Shown one piece after another: positions 56,488 to 63,682 of a stretch of DNA of 63,682 nt. Below the pieces are notes generated by a model. That model did not search any database. It saw only the letters and a list, made by a program, of their open reading frames with translations, and was not told where the DNA came from. This DNA comes from Gammaproteobacteria bacterium (GTDB taxonomy: Bacteria > Pseudomonadota > Gammaproteobacteria > GRL18): the NCBI GenBank assembly GCA_015231865.1, contig JADGAU010000002.1, positions 1 to 63,682 of the forward strand, given 5' to 3'. Made by a program: the position numbers and the translations under genes. Each line of letters starts with the position of its first letter. The first letter of the stretch is position 1.

Positions 56488-59331
56488 TTACGCATAGGTT
56501 CGTTGCTCACCAACACCATCGTCGTCAATATTCTCAACACAACGACCACAGAGTTCAGGGTGTTCTGAAACAGTCCCTACATCTTCACGATGATGCCAGC
56601 AGCGAACACATTTTTGATGTTCGCTAGCTTTAGCTGTTAATGCCAAACCATCAATATCGGTTTTTACAGCATTTTCAGGGGCTTCATTTTGTAAGTGGAG
56701 ATGAACATAAGAACAAATCAGAATAAATCTTAGTTCATCAGCAAATGGCTGCAGAGCATCAAATAAATTCTGATCGCAATACAAATCAATTTCAGCATCT
56801 AATGAAGAACCAATGGTTTTTTCATTTCTCAGCTTTTCCAATTCTTTACTACTGGCAAGCCTAATCTGGCTAAATAATTCCCAGGTTTCATTATCAACTT
56901 TTGCATGCGTGCTAAAATCGGGTAATTTATACCATTGCTCAAAAAAAACCGATTTTTCATCAGAAACTTTGGGTAAAGATTGCCAGATTTCTTCTGCGGT
57001 AAAAGATAAAATGGGTGCAATCCAACGGACAAAGGCTTCACTGATATGATACAAAGCCGTCTGTGCTGAGCGGCGCGCCAGGCTATCGGTTTTAGTGGTG
57101 TATTGTCTGTCTTTGATAATATCCAGATAAAAAGCCCCTAATGTTTCCGAGCAGAAGTGATGAACTTGCTGATAAATAAAGCGGAATTCATATTTCTTAT
57201 AATTGGCAATAATTTCCTTCTGTAATGATTTTGCCTGTTCTATAATCCAACGATCCAATGGTAATAAATCATCCGCAGCAATCTGATGTGATTTAGGATC
57301 AAACTCAGACATATTGGCTAACATAAAACGTGCGGTATTACGGATCCGACGATAAGTATCTGCTGTGCGTTTTAAAATTTCATCAGAAATTGTAATTTCA
57401 CCGGCATAATCGGTTGATGCAACCCATAAACGAAGAATATCTGCACCTAATTGATTAACCACTTTTTGCGGTGAAACTACATTGCCTTTAGATTTGGACA
57501 TTTTCTTGCCCTTGGCATCAACCACAAAACCATGCGTTAACACCTGCTGATAGGGCGCAACACCATTCATAGCAGTAGACGTTAATAAAGAAGATTGAAA
57601 CCAGCCACGATGTTGATCAGAACCCTCTAAATAGAGATTAGCAGGGAAGTGCAATTCTTCACGTTGATTAATCACACAGGCATGAGTAACACCGGAGTCA
57701 AACCAGACATCTAAGGTATCATTTACCTTAAGATAATCCTGAGCATCTTGTCCTAATAAATCGTCACTGGCGATATCTTCTTCTGTTAATTCAAACCAGG
57801 CATCAATACCTTGTTTTTCAACACGCAAGGCAATTTTTTCAAATAAGGCTTGTGTCTCAGGGTGAAGCTCTGAAGTTTCCTTATGTACGAAAATGGTAAT
57901 CGGCACCCCCCAGGTTCTTTGACGTGAAATACACCAGTCCGGACGATTTTCAATCATACCCTTAATACGAGCACTGCCCCAATCCGGGATCCAGGTCGTT
58001 TTTTCAACTTCTGCAAGCGCTGTTTCACGTAAGTGATTTTGATCCATACTAATAAACCACTGTGGCGTTGCTCTAAAAATAATAGGCGTTTTATGGCGCC
58101 AGCAATGAGGGTAACTATGAAACAGTTTTTCCAGGCACATTAAAGCCTGATTATTTTTAAGCACTTCCAGTACAGAATCATTGGCCTTAAAGACATGCTC
58201 GCCAGCAAATAATGGCGTACCTTCAACAAAGGTACCATTAGCTGCAACAGGATTATCAATGGCTAAATTATATTGCTTACCAACAATATAATCTTCCTGA
58301 CCATGTCCGGGTGCCGTATGTACCGCACCGGTACCTGCATCTGTTGTGACATGATCGCCTAAAATAATAGGCACTTTACGATCATAAAATGGATGCTGTA
58401 GCAGACAATTCTCTAATACCTGGCCGGTACATCTTGATAAAATAGTATAGTCAGTAATTTCATAACGTTTAAGAGCGCCTTCAAATAAAGCTTCAGCCAG
58501 TAATAAACGCTCATCTCCGGCCTGAATCAGTACATAATCCAATTGTGGATGTAAACAGACTGCCTGATTGGCAGGAAGAGTCCAGGGCGTTGTCGTCCAG
58601 ATAATGCTGTAAATCTTGCCATGACCTAAATTATCATCCGAAGGAAAAGCCGCTAAAAATTTTTCTTCATCCAGGACTTCAAATTTAACATCAATTGCCG
58701 GTGAATGTTTATCTTCATATTCCACCTCGGCTTCAGCCAGGGCAGAACCACATTCGGTACACCAATGTACCGGCTTTGAACCTTTGTGCAGATGCTTATT
58801 AGCAATGATTTTACCTAAAGAGCGAATAATATCAGCTTCAAACTGAAAATCCATACTCAGATAAGGATTGTCCCAATCGCCTAAAACACCTAGACGTTGA
58901 AAGTCTTTCATCTGACCTTCAACCTGTTTTTTTGCGTAGGCTCTACACTCATCCCTAAAGGCTTTATGAGAAATTTTCTGACCCGGTTTGCCTTTTTTCT
59001 TTTCGACGTTTAATTCAATGGGTAAACCATGGCAATCCCAGCCCGGGACATAGGGTGCATCAAAACCACTGATAGTGGCAGATTTAAGAATAATATCTTT
59101 TAAGATTTTATTAACAGCATGGCCAATATGAATGTCGCCATTGGCATAAGGAGGACCATCATGCAAAATAAACTTAGGACGACCTTGAGATTTTTCTCTT
59201 AACTTCTGGTACAAATCGTCCTGTTCCCAATCTTTCAACATTTGCGGTTCACGATTGGCAAGATTGCCCTTCATAGCAAAATCAGTTTTGGGTAGATTTA
59301 AAGTCTGTTTGTAGATATTTTCTTTGCTCAC
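56488..59331 (-). CDS. ileS: isoleucyl-tRNA synthetase
   Basis: Class I aminoacyl-tRNA synthetase (947 aa) that charges tRNA-Ile. HIGH motif at 68-71 ([10 protein letters not shown]), KMSKS at 610-614 (KKMSKSKGN), editing domain between them, and a C-terminal zinc finger with CVRCWHH and CGRCVEN. The start codon is GTG at 59331. It lies between ribF and lspA on the minus strand. Confidence 0.97.
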   Translation of the reverse strand: MSKENIYKQTLNLPKTDFAMKGNLANREPQMLKDWEQDDLYQKLREKSQGRPKFILHDGPPYANGDIHIGHAVNKILKDIILKSATISGFDAPYVPGWDCHGLPIELNVEKKKGKPGQKISHKAFRDECRAYAKKQVEGQMKDFQRLGVLGDWDNPYLSMDFQFEADIIRSLGKIIANKHLHKGSKPVHWCTECGSALAEAEVEYEDKHSPAIDVKFEVLDEEKFLAAFPSDDNLGHGKIYSIIWTTTPWTLPANQAVCLHPQLDYVLIQAGDERLLLAEALFEGALKRYEITDYTILSRCTGQVLENCLLQHPFYDRKVPIILGDHVTTDAGTGAVHTAPGHGQEDYIVGKQYNLAIDNPVAANGTFVEGTPLFAGEHVFKANDSVLEVLKNNQALMCLEKLFHSYPHCWRHKTPIIFRATPQWFISMDQNHLRETALAEVEKTTWIPDWGSARIKGMIENRPDWCISRQRTWGVPITIFVHKETSELHPETQALFEKIALRVEKQGIDAWFELTEEDIASDDLLGQDAQDYLKVNDTLDVWFDSGVTHACVINQREELHFPANLYLEGSDQHRGWFQSSLLTSTAMNGVAPYQQVLTHGFVVDAKGKKMSKSKGNVVSPQKVVNQLGADILRLWVASTDYAGEITISDEILKRTADTYRRIRNTARFMLANMSEFDPKSHQIAADDLLPLDRWIIEQAKSLQKEIIANYKKYEFRFIYQQVHHFCSETLGAFYLDIIKDRQYTTKTDSLARRSAQTALYHISEAFVRWIAPILSFTAEEIWQSLPKVSDEKSVFFEQWYKLPDFSTHAKVDNETWELFSQIRLASSKELEKLRNEKTIGSSLDAEIDLYCDQNLFDALQPFADELRFILICSYVHLHLQNEAPENAVKTDIDGLALTAKASEHQKCVRCWHHREDVGTVSEHPELCGRCVENIDDDGVGEQRTYA

Positions 59332-59401
59332 TTAATTTAGTCTCGTGTAAAATTTATCCATTATAACCTGAGCCATGGATAAGAAAAAATAATTTCAGGT
59401 T

Positions 59402-60346
59402 CTATATCTTGAAGTAATCTTTTGCGATAACCACATCATCCATTATTTGCTGTTTTAAAGCATCAAAAGATTCAAATTTTTGTTCATCTCTTATTTTTTT
59501 TAAGAATTCAACATGGACATATTGACCATAGAGATCCTCATTAAAGTTAAAAATGTGTACCTCCAATAAAGCTGTTTTGCCATCAACCGTAGGACGATAG
59601 CCAATATTGGCAATACCTTCAACTTTTTTATCCAATTTTGTTAAACATAACACAACAGCATAGACACCGGTAAGAGCAGGGCGCTGGCAGGGCAGTCGAA
59701 TATTTGCAGTAGGAAAACCAATGGTTCGACCTTTTTTAGCACCATGTTGTACATGGCCACTGACAGAGTATGGATGGCTTAATAATTTTTTTGCCGTATC
59801 AATATCACCGGTATTTAAAACTTCTCGAATGCGTGTACTGCTAACACGTATTCTTTCATATAAACATGTTGGTGTTGCTTCTAATTCAAAACCAAATTGC
59901 TGTGATTTTTGTTTTAAATGCTGATAATTTCCTTGTCTTTGCATACCATAGCAAAAATCATCACCAATTTGAATATAATGAATACCAAGTTGTTTAACCA
60001 AAAGTTGCTCAACAAATTCATCGGCTGTTAGCGAAGCAAAGGAAGAATTAAAGTTAATGACTAAAACATAATCCACATCTAATGTTTGTAATAAACGAAT
60101 TTTATCTCTAAAGCGGCACAAACGAATAGGAGCTTCTTCAGCCTTAGGATTATTGGCTGCAAAAAACTCTTTTGGATGAGGTTCAAACATCATTACCAGG
60201 CTAGGAAGTTGATATTCTTTCGCCTTCACATTCAGTTGTTTAATGATTTCCTGATGGCCAAGATGAACGCCATCAAAATTACCTATGGTTGTAACACAGG
60301 CAAAATTTGTAAAGTTGAAATTATGTAGGCCTCGAATAATTTTCAT
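59402..60346 (-). CDS. ribF: bifunctional riboflavin kinase / FAD synthetase
   Basis: Makes FMN and FAD from riboflavin (314 aa). The N-terminal nucleotidyltransferase domain has GNFDGVHLGHQEII and the motif SSTRIREVL; the C-terminal kinase domain has GRTIGFPTANIRLP and GYRPTVDGK. ribF-ileS-lspA is the normal order, but murJ is separated from it by an extra plus-strand gene. Confidence 0.96.
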   Translation of the reverse strand: MKIIRGLHNFNFTNFACVTTIGNFDGVHLGHQEIIKQLNVKAKEYQLPSLVMMFEPHPKEFFAANNPKAEEAPIRLCRFRDKIRLLQTLDVDYVLVINFNSSFASLTADEFVEQLLVKQLGIHYIQIGDDFCYGMQRQGNYQHLKQKSQQFGFELEATPTCLYERIRVSSTRIREVLNTGDIDTAKKLLSHPYSVSGHVQHGAKKGRTIGFPTANIRLPCQRPALTGVYAVVLCLTKLDKKVEGIANIGYRPTVDGKTALLEVHIFNFNEDLYGQYVHVEFLKKIRDEQKFESFDALKQQIMDDVVIAKDYFKI

Positions 60347-60518
60347 ATTGTCATGTAAGTCATATCATATTTTATATGTTGTCAGCTATACTGATGCATT
60401 TTCAAAGATTAGTCGTATATTTTACTATGAATTATAAGTGATTACTTATTATTAACTTGAAAAAGAAAGTTTTTTTATTTAGTATCCAGTGAATACAAAA
60501 CTTAACAGATTTTAATTT

Positions 60519-61097
60519 ATGAAAATAATCGTTTTTAGCAAGCAATCACATACTCTTGAGCAATTACAGGAAAAGATTAGCAATATTGCCAATGTTGAAG
60601 AAGTGCCAGTTTGTAATTCTTTTCATGACATTGATATCGAAGTTAAAAAGCCGCACGATATTTTGGTTTATCATTTATCACCTGATGAACAAGAAGAAAA
60701 GGTTTTATACCAATTTCTAGATCTGTATCAGCAGTCTAATAAAGTTTTTGTCGTATCCAATATACCTACGGCCGAACAAGGTAAGAGAATACTCTCAGCT
60801 GGAGTTTTGGCCTACACAAATACTTATATTTCACCAGAAAAATTAACCCTTGCATTAAATGCGATTAGCCAGGGAAAAATCTGGATGGGGGATGAAATTG
60901 CCAGAGTATTTAAAGAATTAGGTGTTAATGCTGATGAAGCAGCCGCTTCTGTGTCTCAGAATACTGAATCAGAGCAGGAACAAGTTAAAGATGATGAAGC
61001 ACAAGTTGAATCTTCTCCAGAACCAACGGAGCAAACAATTTCAGAACCTAAGCCTAGTCAGGGTATTTTTTCTAAGATTAAAAGTTTTTTTAGTTAG
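60519..61097 (+). CDS. degenerate response-regulator receiver with acidic tail
   Basis: Protein of 192 residues. Residues 1-130 follow a NarL-type receiver: KIIVFSKQS at the N terminus, DILVYHLSP where the phosphorylation loop belongs, VFVVSNIPTAEQ, AGVLAYTNTYISPEKL and GKIWMGDEIARVF, the linker that normally leads to the LuxR-type HTH. The acceptor Asp is replaced by His52 and the N-terminal acid pair is absent. Instead of an HTH it has an acidic low-complexity tail and a hydrophobic end (GIFSKIKSFF). A phosphorylation-independent partner protein is a reasonable guess. Confidence 0.7.
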   Translation: MKIIVFSKQSHTLEQLQEKISNIANVEEVPVCNSFHDIDIEVKKPHDILVYHLSPDEQEEKVLYQFLDLYQQSNKVFVVSNIPTAEQGKRILSAGVLAYTNTYISPEKLTLALNAISQGKIWMGDEIARVFKELGVNADEAAASVSQNTESEQEQVKDDEAQVESSPEPTEQTISEPKPSQGIFSKIKSFFS

Positions 61098-61256
61098 TCG
61101 TACTCTAAAAATAAATATTCCAAAGTAGCTGTGTTGCATGATTCAGTCCCTCCCTCCTCCCCTCGTAGGGCCTACTTGTAAGGGTTAAGGGACTATTTGT
61201 GCAAAATATATAGAACATACAGTTGTCATCAACCTAGTTGAATAAACTTTATCCCA

Positions 61257-62828
61257 TCACCCCTTCCGATAAAAATAACTCAACTTAACACCCATCAGCC
61301 ATAAAGTTGCCAAATAAATAAAAGCAGCAATACCAATCCATCCAAGTAGCAAATAAACTTGTCCCCATGCATCCAGGTTCAACCAATAATTAATAGACGT
61401 ATTGAGACAAAGCAGAGTGAAAATCATTAAACTGGTGGATACACCAATTTGAACAAACACTTTTCTCCATCCTGGCTGGGGTATATATATTTCACTAGTA
61501 ATCAAACCTCGATATAGTAAAAGCGCATTGATAATCGCTGAAAGAGAGGTTGCAATTGCAAGACCTGCATGAGCACCAACCGCGCCACTAAAATACCAGG
61601 GCAAAACAATAATCAAATTAAAAAACATACCAACTGAAAGCGAGATAATACCAATTTTCACAGGTGTTTTTGTATCTTGACGAGAATAATAGGCTGGTAG
61701 TAAAACTTTAACTAAGATAAAGCCAACAAGACCAAAGCTATAGGCCATTAAGCCATAGCTTGACATTAAAATATCATTTCTTTGGAATTGTTCACTGCCA
61801 AATAAGGTTGCGATAATGGGTACGGACAATAAAAATAAACCAATAGCGGAAGGAATACCAAGATAGACTGCCCAACGTAAAGCCTTATCCAGGGTTCTTG
61901 AAAAAGCCACTTTTGATTCACTATGATGATCTTTACTAAGCGCTGGTAGAATAACAGTTGCCAGAGCCACACCAAGAATACCTAAAGGAAATTCCATTAA
62001 GCGATCCGAATAATAAAGCCAGGAAATACTGCCACTGACCAATAAAGACGCTAACATAATATCGAGCAATAAACTGATTTGAGAAATCGAAGCTCCAAAT
62101 AATGCCGGTAGCATCAATTTTAAAATCTTTCTAACCCCTGAATGCTGTCGATTCCATTGAGGTCGAACCAATAAACCTTTTTTAGCTAAAAACGGAATTT
62201 GTAATAGTAATTGACATAAGCCAGCAATAAAAACACCAATGGCCAAAGCCATAATCGGCTCTTCCATCATTGGAGCTAAAAACAATGCCGAAGAAATTAA
62301 AACAATATTGAGTATAACCGGAGTAAATGCGGGTAAAGCAAATTCTCCATAGGTATTTAAAATACCACCAGCAAAGGCAACTAACGAGATAAAAAAGATA
62401 TAAGGATAGGTAACGCGAAGTAACTCAATGGTTAATTCATATTGTGATGTATTTTCATCATTAAAGGCATAACCCGGCGCAAAAATCATGACTAATATAG
62501 GCGCAAGCATCATACCGATAGCAGTAATAATGAGCAAATATCCACCTAGTGTACCCGATACATGGGCAATTAAATCTTTAACATGTTCTTTATCTTCTGT
62601 AGCTTTAGTCTCGCCAATGGTTGGTACAAAGGCCTGATTAAATGCACCTTCAGCAAATAAACGGCGCATAAAGTTGGGAATTTTAAAAGCAATTAAAAAG
62701 GCATCCATTTCAGGTGAAGCCGCAAATATCCGAGCAAAAATTACATCACGTACGAACCCTAAAATTCGCGATAAAAAGGTCATAGATGCAACAACTAAAC
62801 TGGATTTTAAAAGACTGGGCTTTGACAT
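61257..62828 (-). CDS. murJ: lipid II flippase MurJ
   Basis: Inner-membrane flippase (523 aa) that exports lipid II for peptidoglycan synthesis. About 14 transmembrane helices of the MOP/MviN fold. Conserved early sequence MTFLSRILGFVRDVIFARIFA and FRRLFAEGAFNQAFVP-like segment (here RRLFAEGAFNQAFVP) are diagnostic. The start ATG is at 62828. Confidence 0.95.
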   Translation of the reverse strand: MSKPSLLKSSLVVASMTFLSRILGFVRDVIFARIFAASPEMDAFLIAFKIPNFMRRLFAEGAFNQAFVPTIGETKATEDKEHVKDLIAHVSGTLGGYLLIITAIGMMLAPILVMIFAPGYAFNDENTSQYELTIELLRVTYPYIFFISLVAFAGGILNTYGEFALPAFTPVILNIVLISSALFLAPMMEEPIMALAIGVFIAGLCQLLLQIPFLAKKGLLVRPQWNRQHSGVRKILKLMLPALFGASISQISLLLDIMLASLLVSGSISWLYYSDRLMEFPLGILGVALATVILPALSKDHHSESKVAFSRTLDKALRWAVYLGIPSAIGLFLLSVPIIATLFGSEQFQRNDILMSSYGLMAYSFGLVGFILVKVLLPAYYSRQDTKTPVKIGIISLSVGMFFNLIIVLPWYFSGAVGAHAGLAIATSLSAIINALLLYRGLITSEIYIPQPGWRKVFVQIGVSTSLMIFTLLCLNTSINYWLNLDAWGQVYLLLGWIGIAAFIYLATLWLMGVKLSYFYRKG

Positions 62829-62948
62829 AGAGCCTTTTAGTTTTGATAAGTTTGAAAGGTTTGTTAGAAGATATTAAGTATACTATAATTAAAAAAATAG
62901 CAAAATGCTATCAAAATGCAACCGTATAAATGCTGATGGAGTTATCTG

Positions 62949-63191
62949 ATGCCAGCTTTAACCATTAAAAATATGCCGGATGAGCTTTATAATGAACTTA
63001 AATCAGTTGCTTCTAAGCATCATCGGAGCATAAATAGCGAAGTCATCGTGCGGCTGAAACAATCTGTTTTCCCTGACAAAATATCACCAAATCAATTTTT
63101 AGCTAATATTCAGCATTTGCGTTCAACAATTAAAGATAATGTTTTGACGGCTGAAGATATAGATAAAGCAATTGAAGATGGTAGGGCATGA
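62949..63191 (+). CDS. FitA/VapB-like ribbon-helix-helix antitoxin
   Basis: Antitoxin of 80 residues. The N-terminal ALTIKNMPDELYNELKSVA with HHRSINSEVIVRL forms a ribbon-helix-helix DNA-binding domain of the FitA/Arc type; the C-terminal tail (VLTAEDIDKAIEDG) should wrap the toxin. It overlaps the toxin gene by four bases and likely represses its own promoter. Confidence 0.88.
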   Translation: MPALTIKNMPDELYNELKSVASKHHRSINSEVIVRLKQSVFPDKISPNQFLANIQHLRSTIKDNVLTAEDIDKAIEDGRA

Positions 63192-63601
63192 TAGTTGCTG
63201 ATACCAATATAATTTCTTATTTTTTATTACCAACATCATTTTCCGAATCAGTCGATAAGCTCTATAAATCAGATTCTCACTGGACTGCTCCAATGTTATG
63301 GAGAAGTGAGTTTAGAAATATTCTGGCTCTTTATTTAAGAAAAGATCTGATTAGTTTTGAGAAAGCAATTCAACTGCAAGACTCGGCTGAATTATTGATG
63401 CAGGATAATGAATATAATGTCACTTCAACACAAGTATTATCATTAGTTAGGAAAAGTAATTGTTCAGCCTATGATTGTGAATTCATCTCTATGGCTCAAT
63501 ACCTTAATACAAAGCTGGTAACACAGGATAAAAAAATATTAAAAGAATTTCCTTCTATCGCAATTTCAGTGGCACAATACCTTACAGTGTTCGAAGATTG
63601 A
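63188..63601 (+). CDS. PIN-domain toxin (FitB/VapC type)
   Basis: PIN ribonuclease toxin of 137 residues. Metal-binding acids are D5 (VADTN), E41 (WRSEF), D96 (SAYDCEF) and D114 (VTQDKK), the normal four-acid set, so it looks active. VapC-type toxins cut specific tRNA or rRNA. ATGA overlap with the antitoxin gene indicates coupled translation. Confidence 0.9.
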   Translation: MIVADTNIISYFLLPTSFSESVDKLYKSDSHWTAPMLWRSEFRNILALYLRKDLISFEKAIQLQDSAELLMQDNEYNVTSTQVLSLVRKSNCSAYDCEFISMAQYLNTKLVTQDKKILKEFPSIAISVAQYLTVFED

Positions 63602-63620
63602 ATTGATTTACGATAAGCAA

Positions 63621-63650
63621 AAAAAAACCAACTCGTAAGTTGGTTTTTTT
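63621..63650. terminator. strong bidirectional terminator after the toxin gene
   Basis: Perfect 13-bp stem (63621-63633 with 63638-63650), four-base loop, poly-A on one side and seven T on the other. It can end transcription from both directions. Confidence 0.9.
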
Positions 63651-63682
63651 AGAATATAAATCAGTAAAAATTAAGCAAGAGA

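Overview
The window is AT-rich chromosomal DNA from a Gram-negative bacterium, most likely a free-living or host-associated aquatic gammaproteobacterium. The evidence is gene content: yccA, nhaR, a miaB-ybeZ-ybeY block, murJ/ribF/ileS/lspA, truD, an Rsd/AlgQ-like protein, several outer-membrane beta-barrels and lipoproteins, and a complete Wsp chemosensory operon. I cannot name a genus. No rRNA, tRNA, CRISPR array, intact transposase or prophage is visible.

Layout. 1-4.2 kb: stress and ion homeostasis (yccA, an HPF-like ribosome hibernation factor, nhaR, a CPA2 cation:proton antiporter, a small membrane protein). 4.2-9.9 kb: iron acquisition, with a near-perfect Fur-like palindrome in front of a periplasmic ferric-iron ABC transporter (fbpA-fbpB-fbpC) followed by an LbtU-like outer-membrane porin. 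10-15.3 kb: an Rrf2/SufR-type regulator, a Tsx/OmpK-like channel, a HAD phosphatase, cheV, an Rsd/AlgQ-like protein and an orphan amtB. 15.4-18.3 kb: miaB-ybeZ-ybeY.

18.3-30.7 kb: the most interesting genome-structure segment. A complete wspABCDEFR operon (surface sensing to c-di-GMP) lies between a truncated, mosaic hrcA pseudogene on its left and the intact hrcA on its right, in direct orientation. The Wsp kinase WspE carries two HPt domains. 29.6-35.6 kb: hrcA-grpE-dnaK-dnaJ-dapB with sigma32-like promoters and no CIRCE operator that I can see. 35.6-37.9 kb: a SPOR-domain protein, a CoA-binding protein, a small conserved protein and a DyP-type peroxidase.

38-43.6 kb: a four-gene envelope cluster with no system name that I know: a secreted or membrane-anchored caspase-like protein with a C-terminal CsgG/LpoB-like region, two LpoB-like lipoproteins that are paralogues (one extended by an LPP20-like domain), and a CsgG-like protein with a beta-propeller-like tail. 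This is my main candidate for an undescribed system. 43.7-49.7 kb: a small beta-barrel, a 93-residue protein, and a 1456-residue VCBS-type protein containing a block of about 29-residue helical repeats, bracketed by REP-like sequence motifs.

49.7-62.8 kb: mostly housekeeping on the minus strand (rluA, truD, truncated haemoglobin, Nif3-like, Lon-family protease, lspA, ileS, ribF, murJ). It includes a telomere-like heptamer array directly upstream of truD and a degenerate receiver protein inserted between ribF and murJ. 62.9-63.6 kb: a FitAB/VapBC-type toxin-antitoxin pair with a strong terminator.
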